NCBI RefSeq assembly: GCF_900108475.1
Contig: NZ_FNWO01000004.1
Span: 240,299 to 304,298, forward strand
DNA from: Magnetospirillum fulvum
Lineage (GTDB): Bacteria; Pseudomonadota; Alphaproteobacteria; Rhodospirillales; Magnetospirillaceae
Direction: 5' to 3'
DNA length: 64,000 nucleotides
Shown: positions 25,496 to 34,263 of the stretch, one piece after another
Numbering within the stretch: position 1 is the stretch's first letter
Layout of the letters: every line of letters starts with the position of its first letter
The notes under the pieces: generated by a model
What the model saw: only the letters and a program-made list of their open reading frames with translations
Told to the model about the DNA's origin: nothing
Databases searched by the model: none
Translations under genes and position numbers: made by a program

Positions 25496-28400
25496 TCCGC
25501 GTCACCTTTTTGTTCAGTCACCCGGTGCTTGACCGCGTCTGGGACCGGGCCGCCGCCCGTCTTGCCGTGCGGGGGATCGCGGTGCGCGTCCTCAGCCAGT
25601 CGGCCGCGATCGATTGGACGGCGTTTGCCGAGGAATCGGTGGCCCTGGTCGATGCCGCCTGGGTCGAGGTCACCCGCGCCTCGGCCGGGTTCGGCGCGGT
25701 GATTGCTGCGGCGCAACGCTGTCCGTTCGCCGTTGCCGCCGGGCTGGAAAGCCGGGCCGCCCTGGGCGATGCTCGTGCCGCCTGCCGAACGACGGTGTCG
25801 TCCTATCTGCGCGCCGGGACCGAGGCGGACCTGGAGAATGCGGTTCTGGCCCTGCTCCAGGGGGCCGGTCGGATTGATCAAATGCCGCCGCCGCCGACCG
25901 AGCCGTTGCTGCTGGGCGTCCATCATCCCGCCGCATTCCAGCCCTGGGACGATTCTGCCGCCTATCTCGACTGGGCCGCCTCGCGTCTTGCCGCCGAGGC
26001 TCCGGCGGTTGCGATATTGTTCGACCGCAATGCCTGGCTGAATGACGATCTGGCGGCGATTGATGCCCTGATCGACGGGCTGGAGGAGGCTGGTCTGGTC
26101 CCGGTGGCGCTGTTCTGCGCCTCCGATCTGGCGCGCGGCTGGGGGCTGCCCGATCATCCGTTGTCGCTTTGGCTGGAGGCGCTGGGGCCACGGCTGGCCG
26201 TGATCTGGAACGCCGCCGGTCTGCACGGAGCCGACATCGAGTCCGATCCCTTCACCCGCCACGCCGTGCCGGTGATTCAGCTTCTGCGCGATTGGAGCCA
26301 TGACGAGGAAGGGTGGCGCGCCGATGAGCGGGGGCTCAATCCGGTTTCGGTGATCTTTGGCCTGACCCGGCCCGAGATGATGGGGACCACCGATCCCACC
26401 TTGTTCGCCTGTACATGGCGCGGCGACGGAGAAATCCGCCGCGCCGTTCCCGTCGCCGATCAGATCGCCCGGCTGGTTGGCCGTACCCGCGCCCTGATCC
26501 GCCTGCGCCAGAAAGACAAATCCGACAAATCCGTCGCGATCCTGCTGCACAATCCGCCCTGCAAGGGAATGGAAGCGACGATTGGCTCGGCCCCCGGCCT
26601 TGATGCCTTGGACAGCACGGTACGGCTGCTCCATCGCCTGGGAGACGAAGGCTACGATGTCGGCACGCCCCCCGCCGACGGCGCGGCCCTGCTCGATCTG
26701 ATCCGCGACCGCCGCGCGGTGCAGGAATTCCGCTGGACCACGACGGGCGAAATCATCGCCCGGGGTGGTGCGTTGGCTTTGATCGACGAAGCGAGTTACC
26801 GCGCCGATTTCGCATCCTTGCCCGAGCCGGTGCAAACCGCGATCGACGCCGCCTGGGGAGCCTTTCCCGGTCAGGCGATGGTGGCGCCCGCCTCGGTTGG
26901 GGGTGGCCCCGCCCTGGTGATCAGCGGCTTGCGCTTTGGCAACATCCTGGTGATGACCGAGCCCAAGCGCGGCTGTCACCGGGCGCGCTGCGACGGCGAG
27001 GTCTGCCGCATCCTCCACGATCCGCAGATTCCGCCGCCGCACCACTGGCTGGCGACGTTCTGGTTCCTGCGCCGCACAATTGATGCCGTGGTGGTGATGG
27101 GCAGCGAAAGCCCGCTCGAATATTTGCCGGGCAAGCGCACCGCTTTGTCCGAATCGTGCTACCCCGTTCTCAGCCTGGGCGATCTGCCGGTGATCCAGCC
27201 CTCGCTGATTTCGGCGATGGGCGAGACGATGATGGCGCGTCGTCGCGGCCGTGCCGTGACTATCGGCCATCTTGGTGCCCCGGTCGCACGCGCCGACAGT
27301 CTGGGCGGCGATTGGGACGAACTGGAAGAGATCACCCGTCAGTATCGGGGGGCCGAGGGCGCGCGCCGGGGCGAACTGGCGGCGCGGTTGAGCCTTGCTC
27401 TGCGGGCGATGGGACTGATCGGGGACGCGCCCGCCGCCGCCGAATTGGAAACCGCGATCGAATCCCTGCCGCGCCGATTGCGCAGCCTGCGGGCGCGAAC
27501 CCTGGCGCTCGACCCGCATGTGTTGGGACGGGTGCCAGACGAGAGCAATACCGGGCTTTATGTCGCGGAGGCGCGGGGGACAAGCGGTCGGCCGGTTGAC
27601 GAGGATCGTCTCCGCGCCGCCCTGGCCGAGACCGGAGGCGAGCTCGACGCGGTGCTGGCGGCTCTGTCCGGCCGGTTCGTCACCCCCGGTCCCGGTGGGC
27701 ATCTGTCGCGAGGTCGGGTTGAGTGCCTGCCCACCGGGCGCAATCCGTTCGGGGTCGATCTGCGCCGGATTCCGACCGAAGCCGCCTGGGCGGTGGGGGC
27801 GCGGATGGGTGAAAAGCTGCTCCGGGCCTGGAGCGCCGACAGTGACGAGCCGTTTCCCCGCACGGTCGGTCTGTCGCTGTGGTCTAGCGATGCCTTCCAG
27901 GCGGATGGGGAAACCACGGCTCAGGCTTTGTGGCTGCTCGGCTGCCGCCCGTGTCGCGATGCCAATGGGCGGGTCGAGGGGGTCGAGCCGATCCCGCTGG
28001 CCGATTTGGTGATCGTCGATCCCGATGGCTCGGTTCGGCCTCGTCCCCGCCTCGATGTGGTGGTGCAGATCAGCGGAGTGGTGCGCGACACCCTGCCGGG
28101 GCTGTGCGGGCTGATCGACCGCGCCGTCGCCCTGGTCGCCGCTCTGGACGAGCCGCCCGACCGCAATCTTCTGCGCGCCCATGTCGAGGATCGTCTCGCG
28201 GTTCTGGGCAAGACGATGAACGCGGAGCGGTCGGTGCTGCGCCGTCTGGCCCAGGCCCGCGTGTTCGGTCCGGCCGAGGGCGGCTATGGCGGCGCGATGG
28301 GACTGGCGCTTGATGCGTCGGCCTGGGACAGCGATGCCGATCTGGCCGAAATCGTCGTCAACCGCGCCGGACAGGCCTATGGCGCGGGCGGCATCGCGCT

Positions 28401-29076
28401 GGCTGGGGGCGAGGCGATGCTGGGGGAATATGCCGAGGCGTTGCGGCGGACCGATCTGTGGTGTCAGCGCCAGGGATCGCCCGAGGCCGATTTGCTGTCG
28501 AGTTCCTGTGGAATCGAGGGCGGCGGCGCGGCGGCGGCGGCGCAACGCGGTCTGGGCGGGGGCCGGATGCGACTGTTTTGGTCGGACAGTCAGACCGGTC
28601 CCGAGGGCGAGGTCCGCTCGCTGGCCGAGGAACTGACCCAGTCGCTGGCGTTGACCCTGCTCAATCCCGCCTGGCTGGCCCGGACCAGGACACAAGGCTA
28701 TGGCGGCGCCCAGGCGATGAGCGACCGGGTCAACCGGCTGTTCGGCTGGTCGGCGACCGCTCATGCCGTCAGCCGGGCGCAGTTCGACGCGGTGCATGAC
28801 CGTCTGGTCGGCGATAGCGCCACCCGCGACTGGTTGTTGCAAACCAACCCGCATGCGCTGGACGAGATCGTTCGCCGTCTGCTCGAAGCCCAGGCGCGCG
28901 GCCTGTGGCAGATCGACGCGGCCAGGCTGTCGGCGCTTCAGGCGGCCATGCTGGCGGTCGAAGGCGATCAGGAAGAGCGACGCGGGACCGTCGAGGGCGA
29001 GTTTCAGGGCGGCGCGGTGACGATCCTGACCGAGAGCGCCGTCAAGGAGTGGACCCATGTCTTTCGTGTCCGATAG
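25492..29076 (+). CDS. Divergent CobN-like chelatase subunit
   Basis: This is a 1194-residue second CobN/BchH-family protein, coupled by ATGA to cobN. The frame is open throughout. Recognisable blocks are HHWLATFWFLRRTIDAV, EYLPGKRTALSESCYP, PTGRNPFGVDLRRIPTEAAW, WSSDAFQADGETTAQALWLLG and a C-terminal NPHALDEIVRRLLEAQARGLW. Where CobN has FHIGTHG, this protein reads VVMGSES (residues 534-540), so the two histidines are gone. Just before it lies a Cys cluster, GCHRARCDGEVC, with Cys495, Cys500 and Cys505, absent from the cobN next door. It may act on another metal, work in reverse as a dechelatase, or be a regulatory partner; all three are inference. Confidence 0.85.
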   Translation: MIRVTFLFSHPVLDRVWDRAAARLAVRGIAVRVLSQSAAIDWTAFAEESVALVDAAWVEVTRASAGFGAVIAAAQRCPFAVAAGLESRAALGDARAACRTTVSSYLRAGTEADLENAVLALLQGAGRIDQMPPPPTEPLLLGVHHPAAFQPWDDSAAYLDWAASRLAAEAPAVAILFDRNAWLNDDLAAIDALIDGLEEAGLVPVALFCASDLARGWGLPDHPLSLWLEALGPRLAVIWNAAGLHGADIESDPFTRHAVPVIQLLRDWSHDEEGWRADERGLNPVSVIFGLTRPEMMGTTDPTLFACTWRGDGEIRRAVPVADQIARLVGRTRALIRLRQKDKSDKSVAILLHNPPCKGMEATIGSAPGLDALDSTVRLLHRLGDEGYDVGTPPADGAALLDLIRDRRAVQEFRWTTTGEIIARGGALALIDEASYRADFASLPEPVQTAIDAAWGAFPGQAMVAPASVGGGPALVISGLRFGNILVMTEPKRGCHRARCDGEVCRILHDPQIPPPHHWLATFWFLRRTIDAVVVMGSESPLEYLPGKRTALSESCYPVLSLGDLPVIQPSLISAMGETMMARRRGRAVTIGHLGAPVARADSLGGDWDELEEITRQYRGAEGARRGELAARLSLALRAMGLIGDAPAAAELETAIESLPRRLRSLRARTLALDPHVLGRVPDESNTGLYVAEARGTSGRPVDEDRLRAALAETGGELDAVLAALSGRFVTPGPGGHLSRGRVECLPTGRNPFGVDLRRIPTEAAWAVGARMGEKLLRAWSADSDEPFPRTVGLSLWSSDAFQADGETTAQALWLLGCRPCRDANGRVEGVEPIPLADLVIVDPDGSVRPRPRLDVVVQISGVVRDTLPGLCGLIDRAVALVAALDEPPDRNLLRAHVEDRLAVLGKTMNAERSVLRRLAQARVFGPAEGGYGGAMGLALDASAWDSDADLAEIVVNRAGQAYGAGGIALAGGEAMLGEYAEALRRTDLWCQRQGSPEADLLSSSCGIEGGGAAAAAQRGLGGGRMRLFWSDSQTGPEGEVRSLAEELTQSLALTLLNPAWLARTRTQGYGGAQAMSDRVNRLFGWSATAHAVSRAQFDAVHDRLVGDSATRDWLLQTNPHALDEIVRRLLEAQARGLWQIDAARLSALQAAMLAVEGDQEERRGTVEGEFQGGAVTILTESAVKEWTHVFRVR

Positions 29077-31006
29077 CGTCTATCCCTTCGCCGCGTTGTG
29101 CGGTCAGGAGCGGATGAGGTTGGCGCTGGTGCTGGCGGCAATCGATCCCGCCATCGGCGGGGTGCTGATCCGGGGCGAGAAGGGGACCGCCAAATCGACC
29201 GCCGCGCGCGGTCTGGCCGCGCTGCTGCCCCGGCTTGCCGAGGGACGGGCGGCCCCGTTCGTCGATCTGCCGCTGGGGGCCACCGAGGATCGGGTGATCG
29301 GCTCGATCGATCTGGAGGCGGCCCTGGCCGAGGGGCAGGCCCGTTTCCAGCCGGGTCTGCTGGCCCGCGCCGATCAGGGCATCCTTTACATCGACGAGGT
29401 CAATCTGCTCGACGATCATCTGGTCGAATCGATCCTCGATGTTGCCGCAAGCGGGGTCAACCGGGTCGAGCGCGAAGGCCAGAGCCTCGTCCATCCCGCC
29501 CGGATCACCCTGATCGGCACGATGAATCCCGAGGAAGGCGACCTGCGACCGCAATTGCTCGACCGTTTCGGGCTGGCGGTCGCGGTGAGCGGGGAGAGCG
29601 ATCCCGCGACCCGTGTCGCCCTGATGCGGGCGCGGGAAGCGTTCGAGCAGGACGGCACCGCTTTCGCCCAGGGCTGGGCCGAGGCTCAGTCCGTCCTGGC
29701 CGGGCGGATCGTTCGCGCCCGGGCCGCTTTGGCCCAGATTACCCTGCCGCCTCCGATGCAGGGCTTTATCGCCGAAATCTGCCGCCGCAATCATGTTGCC
29801 GGTCATCGCGCCGATCTGGCGATCGCCCGCGCCGCCCGCGCTCATGCCGCCTGGGATGGTCGCGATATCGTCACCGCCGAGGATGTCACCGAGGTCGCGC
29901 CGCTCGCCCTGCTGCACCGGATGCGAGGGGCCACGCCCGATCTGCCCCCCCCGCCGCCGCCGCCTGCTCCGCCGCCGCCACCGTCCGACGATTCAGCGGA
30001 ATCAGACCAGGACGGGGAGAGCGAGTCCGCGCCGAATTCCGACGGATCGGAGGACAAAGAGGAGAGCGGGGCCGAGGAGGGCGACGAAGCGCCGCCGCCG
30101 CCCTCTGCTGCCGAGTCGGCGGAGCAAGCCCCTGGCCCTGCCGGGGACGATGGCGATGTTCAGTCCATCGGCACGCCGTTCACGCCGCGTCCGCTGGGGT
30201 CCGAGCCGCGCGATGCATTGCTGCGGACCGGGTCGGGGCGGCGGGCCCGCTCGCTGTCGGCCAGCCGCCAGGGACGGATGGTCGCCAGCACGCCCCGGCG
30301 CGAGCGCGACGATATCGCCTTCGACGCCACCTTGCGCGCCGCCGCGCCGCATCAATTGCGCCGGAGGGCCGAAGGGCCGGGGCTGGCCATCCGCATTCGT
30401 CCCGAAGACATCCGCGAGAAGCGGCGCGAACGTCGGGTCGGCTCGTTCCTGCTGTTCGTCGTCGATGGCTCGGGCTCGATGGGGGCGCACCGGCGGATGG
30501 TCGAGACCAAGGCGGCGATTCTCAGCCTGCTGCTCGACGCCTATCAAAAACGCGACCGGGTGGCGATGGTGGTGTTTCGCGGCACCGGGGCCGAAACGGT
30601 GCTGCCGCCCACCGGGTCGGTCGAACGCGCCGCCCGCCTGCTGGCCGATCTGCCAGTGGGGGGACGGACCCCGCTCTCGGCCGGTCTGGTCGAAGCGGCT
30701 CGTCTGCTCGACCGGGTCGGCCGTCGTGACCCCGCCACCCGGCCGCTGGTCTTGGTCCTGACCGATGGCCGCGCCAATGCCGGTCTGGGCGGCGGTCCGC
30801 CGCACGAAGAGGCGCTACGTCTGGCCGCCGCACTGGGGCAGCGGTTTGCCACCGCACGCTTCATCGTCATCGACACCGAACCGCCCGGCCTGATCCGGCT
30901 TGATCTGGCCGGGCGGCTGGCCGCCGCGCTGGCCGCCCCCTGCCTGCGCACCGAGGATCTTCGCGCCGAGGATCTGGTTCATTTCGCCAAGGAGTTCCAA
31001 TCGTGA
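29057..31006 (+). CDS. ChlD/BchD-like chelatase subunit (AAA + VWA)
   Basis: This is a 649-residue protein with an N-terminal AAA module (Walker A GEKGTAKST at 40-48, Walker B ILYIDEVNLLDDH, TMNPEEGDLRPQLLDRFGL), then a proline and acidic linker at about 295-370. The C-terminal von Willebrand A domain has MIDAS DGSGS at 470-474 and a TDGRAN motif. This is the plan of the magnesium-chelatase D subunit, and such proteins also serve CobN where CobS/CobT are missing. AAGGAG precedes ATG 29057, which overlaps the CobN-like stop by 20 bases. It is expected to bridge the ATPase ring to one or both CobN-type subunits. Confidence 0.9.
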   Translation: MSFVSDSVYPFAALCGQERMRLALVLAAIDPAIGGVLIRGEKGTAKSTAARGLAALLPRLAEGRAAPFVDLPLGATEDRVIGSIDLEAALAEGQARFQPGLLARADQGILYIDEVNLLDDHLVESILDVAASGVNRVEREGQSLVHPARITLIGTMNPEEGDLRPQLLDRFGLAVAVSGESDPATRVALMRAREAFEQDGTAFAQGWAEAQSVLAGRIVRARAALAQITLPPPMQGFIAEICRRNHVAGHRADLAIARAARAHAAWDGRDIVTAEDVTEVAPLALLHRMRGATPDLPPPPPPPAPPPPPSDDSAESDQDGESESAPNSDGSEDKEESGAEEGDEAPPPPSAAESAEQAPGPAGDDGDVQSIGTPFTPRPLGSEPRDALLRTGSGRRARSLSASRQGRMVASTPRRERDDIAFDATLRAAAPHQLRRRAEGPGLAIRIRPEDIREKRRERRVGSFLLFVVDGSGSMGAHRRMVETKAAILSLLLDAYQKRDRVAMVVFRGTGAETVLPPTGSVERAARLLADLPVGGRTPLSAGLVEAARLLDRVGRRDPATRPLVLVLTDGRANAGLGGGPPHEEALRLAAALGQRFATARFIVIDTEPPGLIRLDLAGRLAAALAAPCLRTEDLRAEDLVHFAKEFQS

Positions 31007-32019
31007 GCCTTATCGACCCCCTCCGCCCGCTCTATCCCTTCGCGGCGATCGTCGGCCAGGAGCGGCTGAAGACGGCGTTGATCCTGAACGTGATCGATCC
31101 CAGCCTGTCCGGCGTGCTGATCCGGGGCGAGAAAGGGACCGCCAAATCGACAGCGGTTCGTGCGCTGGCCGCGTTGCTGCCCGATATCGCTGTGGTCGAG
31201 GGCTGCCCGTTCCAGAGCGACCCCGATGATCCCAAGGCGATGAGTTCCGAGGTGCGGGCGCGGGTCGCCGCGGGCGAGTCTCTGCCCACCGTCACCCGGC
31301 GGGTGCGGGTGGTGGAATTGCCGATCAGCGCCACCGAAGACCGGGTGGTGGGAACCCTTGACCTTGAACACGCCCTGACCGAGGGCAAAAAACGGATCGA
31401 GCCGGGTCTGCTCGCCGCCGCCCATCGCGGCATTCTGTATGTCGACGAGGTCAATCTGCTCGACGATCATGTCGTCGATGTGCTGCTCGATTCGGCGGCG
31501 ATGGGGGTCAACACCATCGAACGCGAAGGGATCAGCGTCAGCCATCCCGCCCGCTTTACCCTGATCGGGACGATGAATCCCGAAGAAGGCGAGTTGCGCC
31601 CGCAATTGCTCGACCGCTTCGGCTTGTGCGTTCAGGTCGAGGGGCTGGCCGTGCCGGAACAGCGGGTCGAGGTGATCAAACGCCGCGCCGCGTTCGAGGC
31701 CGATCCCGAATCGTTCGGCCTGGGTTGGGCAAGAGAGACCGAGGCGTTGCGCGCCCGCATTGCCGCCGCGATCGCGCGTCGTCCCCGCCTTGTCGCGACG
31801 GATGCGATTTTGCTCGATATCGCCCATCGGTGCCTTGCCACCGGAGTCGATGGGCATCGCGCCGACATCGTGATGCTGAAGACCGCCAAGGCCCTGGCCG
31901 CCTGGGCCGGACGCGATGAGGTCATCGCCGCCGATCTGGACGAGGCGCAGAGTCTGGTTCTGCCGCATCGGCAGCGCCGCCGTCCGTTCGAGGATGTGTT
32001 CCGTCCCGATGCGGCCTGA
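31003..32019 (+). CDS. ChlI/BchI-like chelatase AAA ATPase
   Basis: This is a 338-residue AAA+ ATPase of the magnesium-chelatase I family, usual length. It starts at GTG 31003, which overlaps the ChlD stop (GTGA) and follows AAGGAG. Walker A GEKGTAKST is at 42-50, with the I-subunit insert SSEVRARVAAGESLPTVTRR, the Walker B block ILYVDEVNLLDDH and TMNPEEGELRPQLLDRFGL. It forms the motor ring with the ChlD-like protein. It is the last gene of the riboswitch operon and ends 42 bases from the convergent tonB; no clear terminator is seen in that gap. Confidence 0.9.
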   Translation: MSLIDPLRPLYPFAAIVGQERLKTALILNVIDPSLSGVLIRGEKGTAKSTAVRALAALLPDIAVVEGCPFQSDPDDPKAMSSEVRARVAAGESLPTVTRRVRVVELPISATEDRVVGTLDLEHALTEGKKRIEPGLLAAAHRGILYVDEVNLLDDHVVDVLLDSAAMGVNTIEREGISVSHPARFTLIGTMNPEEGELRPQLLDRFGLCVQVEGLAVPEQRVEVIKRRAAFEADPESFGLGWARETEALRARIAAAIARRPRLVATDAILLDIAHRCLATGVDGHRADIVMLKTAKALAAWAGRDEVIAADLDEAQSLVLPHRQRRRPFEDVFRPDAA

Positions 32020-32061
32020 CGAGGATCGTGTCGCGCTCTTTGGCCAAGATCTCGGGCGGGG

Positions 32062-32778
32062 CTATTTCAGGAAGAATTCGATCGGGACCACCAGTTCGAT
32101 GGTGTCGCCTTTGACGTCGGGGGGCGGGACGGGCAGGGGCTGCGCTCGCTCCAGCAGAGCCAGCCCTTCGTCGTCGAGGATGGCGGCTCCACTGCTTCGC
32201 TCCAGCCGGGACGAGACGATTTCGCCGCTTCGGTTCATCGTGAAGCGAACGGTGACGATACCTTCCTGTCGTCGCGCCTGGGCGGAGCGGGGATAGCGTT
32301 TGTGGCGTTCCAGATGGGCCCGCAATGCACCCTGCCACGCGCGGCGGGCGTCGATTGCCGCCGCCGATGGTTGGGCCGGAGCGGGTTGTGTCGCAGGAGC
32401 GATGGCGGGTTGTGGCGGTTCGGGCGGCGCAGCCGCCGTGGGAGGGGTCGGGGGGGCTTCGACCGGCTTGGGCAACGCGATTTCGGCCTTGCGGACCAGC
32501 GGGGGCGGACGTTTGACCGGCTCAACCACTTTGCGCTCGACCGGCTTCGGGGGCGGCGGCGGTGTAACAACCGGTTTGGGCGGTGCCTCGGGCATCGGCG
32601 GCGGTGCCAACTCGATCATCATCGGCTCTGGCGGCGGCGGGGCGGGGGGATGGGCCGTTTTCCACGAGATCGCGCTGGCGATCAGGCTGGCATGCAGCAG
32701 CAGCACCAGCCCGCCCGACACGCCCCACAGCCGGGCGCCGGTCTCGTTCCAGGACTCGGCTCGTGCCGCCCCGGTCAT
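32062..32778 (-). CDS. tonB: TonB energy transducer of the siderophore locus
   Basis: This is a 238-residue protein with an N-terminal membrane anchor (GLVLLLHASLIASAISW) and a long proline-rich periplasmic spacer with Pro-Lys and Pro-Glu units. The C-terminal TonB domain starts near LERHKRYPRSAQARRQEG and includes VRFTMNRSGEIV. It is the last gene of an exbB-exbD-tonB operon; its ATG overlaps the exbD stop. It probably powers the TonB-dependent siderophore receptor at 38937 and possibly other receptors such as the BtuB-like one. Confidence 0.9.
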   Translation of the reverse strand: MTGAARAESWNETGARLWGVSGGLVLLLHASLIASAISWKTAHPPAPPPPEPMMIELAPPPMPEAPPKPVVTPPPPPKPVERKVVEPVKRPPPLVRKAEIALPKPVEAPPTPPTAAAPPEPPQPAIAPATQPAPAQPSAAAIDARRAWQGALRAHLERHKRYPRSAQARRQEGIVTVRFTMNRSGEIVSSRLERSSGAAILDDEGLALLERAQPLPVPPPDVKGDTIELVVPIEFFLK

Positions 32779-33191
32779 GACCGTCCTTCCAGCCCGACCA
32801 GGGCCACTTTCAGGTAACCCGCGTCGCGAAGGCTATCCATCACCTCCATCAGCGCACCGTATTCGATCGTCTTGTCGGCGCGCAGGAACACCCGTTGTTC
32901 GGTGTCGCCGTTGCTGGCGGCGGTCAGGGCGTGGGACAGCGCCTCCTTCGCCACCGTGTCGTTGCCGATGGCCAGGGTGCCGTCGGCCCGGATCGTCACC
33001 GTCAGCGGCTTGTCCGGCTTGGGGGCCGGTTCGGCGGTGGAACTGGGCAGGTCGATCTTGACATCGACCGTCGCCAGCGGGGCCGCAACCATGAAGATGA
33101 TCAGCAGAACCAGCATCACGTCGATGAACGGGGTGACGTTGATTTCGTGCATTTCGCCGAGATCGTCGCCGGACTGGGGCTTGACCGTCAT
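32775..33191 (-). CDS. exbD: ExbD proton-channel subunit
   Basis: This is a 138-residue ExbD/TolR protein with a short cytoplasmic start (INVTPFIDVMLVLLIIFMV) whose single helix carries the conserved Asp of the FIDVMLVLL motif. A periplasmic domain follows with TIRADGTLAIGN and RADKTIEYGALMEVMDSL. It shares one base between the exbB stop and its own ATG and overlaps tonB by ATGA. It works with ExbB as the proton-driven motor for TonB. Confidence 0.93.
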   Translation of the reverse strand: MTVKPQSGDDLGEMHEINVTPFIDVMLVLLIIFMVAAPLATVDVKIDLPSSTAEPAPKPDKPLTVTIRADGTLAIGNDTVAKEALSHALTAASNGDTEQRVFLRADKTIEYGALMEVMDSLRDAGYLKVALVGLEGRS

Positions 33192-33991
33192 TACTCCGCC
33201 GCCTCGCGCAAGGGCAGGGCCCGGCGGTCAAGATCGCGGCTGACCAACCGCAGCACCAGGGCGGCGGCGTCGCCCAGCAATGACTTGTAGCCGGAGACCG
33301 AGCGGGCAAAGGCGTTATAGATCACCACCGCCGGAATGGCCGCGACCAGTCCCAGCGCGGTGGCCAGCAGGGCTTCGGCGATGCCGGGGGCCACCACCGC
33401 GAGATTGGTGGTTTGCGATTTGCTGATACCGACAAAGCTGTTCATGATTCCCCATACCGTGCCGAACAGGCCGACGAAGGGGGCAATCGAGCCGATCGTC
33501 GCCAGGATGCCGGTGCCCATTGCCATCCGCCGTCCCGCCGCCACCTCGATCCGCTCCAGCCGGGTCGCCACCCGTTCCTTCAGCCCCTCACCACGACTTC
33601 CGGCCGACAGTTTGGCTTCGGCCATCGCGGCGCGGATCAGGTGGGCTTCCGGCCCGGAGCGGCCCTCGATCAGGCGATTCGCCTCGGCCAGCGAGCGGAT
33701 TCCGTCCAGTCCGTCCAGCACGGCCTGGACCCGCTGCCGCGCCCGGTAGAGTTCGATTGTCTTGGCCAGCCAGACCGTCCAGGTCGCGACCGAGGCCAGG
33801 GCCAGCCCGATCATCACCGTCTGCACCACCGGATCGGCATGGGTGAACATCCCCCACGGCGACAGATCGTGGGGAAGCGGCCCGGGAACGGAAACGGGGG
33901 CGGGCTGAGCCTGGGCCGTTCCGCCCGCCAGGACGAGGGCGAGCCCCAGGCCAGCCAAGGCCAAAGGATGAATGGTCGCAGCCTTCACCAT
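33191..33991 (-). CDS. exbB: ExbB proton-channel subunit
   Basis: This is a 266-residue ExbB/TolQ protein. ATG 33991 (MVKAATIHPLALAG) is chosen because it gives a signal sequence ending QAQP and an AAGG site lies upstream; a longer frame to 34126 would add an unlikely leader that covers the Fur-box-like site. Three membrane helices are visible at about 60-85, 160-185 (IGSIAPFVGLFGTVWGIM) and 200-225 (ALLATALGLVAAIPAVVIYN). It is the first gene of the exbB-exbD-tonB operon. Iron control by Fur is suggested by the site at 34057-34079. Confidence 0.9.
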   Translation of the reverse strand: MVKAATIHPLALAGLGLALVLAGGTAQAQPAPVSVPGPLPHDLSPWGMFTHADPVVQTVMIGLALASVATWTVWLAKTIELYRARQRVQAVLDGLDGIRSLAEANRLIEGRSGPEAHLIRAAMAEAKLSAGSRGEGLKERVATRLERIEVAAGRRMAMGTGILATIGSIAPFVGLFGTVWGIMNSFVGISKSQTTNLAVVAPGIAEALLATALGLVAAIPAVVIYNAFARSVSGYKSLLGDAAALVLRLVSRDLDRRALPLREAAE

Positions 33992-34056
33992 GATGTCGAT
34001 GCCTTGTTGCTGTCGATGCCACCCCTCGGTCAAGAGGGATATGATCGGAATTGATA

Positions 34057-34079
34057 TTGCGAACGATAATGGATTGCAA
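34057..34079 (-). promoter_or_regulatory. Fur-box-like operator upstream of exbB
   Basis: This 23-bp window opens with TTGCGAACGATAAT and closes with GCAA. It agrees with the extended Fur palindrome at about 18 of 23 positions by eye. It lies 66 bases upstream of exbB and also within the gap shared with the divergent AraC-type regulator. The rest of 33992-34260 shows no gene. Confidence 0.6.
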
Positions 34080-34250
34080 TACGACTTTTGGTCGTTTCCC
34101 CCGCTTTTCCAATCCGCGCTAATCATCGCCCGCTTTCGGCCCGTACCGGCCGCCTCCCGAAAAATATCTTGAGATTAATAGTTAAAATCATCATTGTTCG
34201 GGGCTTCTTCGGCGAAGGTTCGGGGAACCGGCGATCGCCTCGAACAGGAC

Positions 34251-34263
34251 GGAGGTCTCCTTG
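34251..34263 (+). promoter_or_regulatory. Ribosome-binding site that fixes a TTG start
   Basis: GGAGG at 34251-34255 lies five bases before TTG 34261. No in-frame ATG or GTG gives a complete AraC-type protein, so this strong site is the evidence for TTG as the start codon. Confidence 0.65.

Noticed and set aside
25348..29058. 1236-codon open frame on the - strand
   Set aside because: Shadow of the divergent CobN-like gene, whose own frame carries clear family motifs.
25492..29076. Second CobN as a pseudogene
   Set aside because: The frame is full length, coupled on both sides and keeps many family motifs. The changed GTHG site is better read as divergence than decay.
32020..32061. Terminator between chlI and the convergent tonB
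   Set aside because: The 42-base gap shows no stable hairpin with a T-run.
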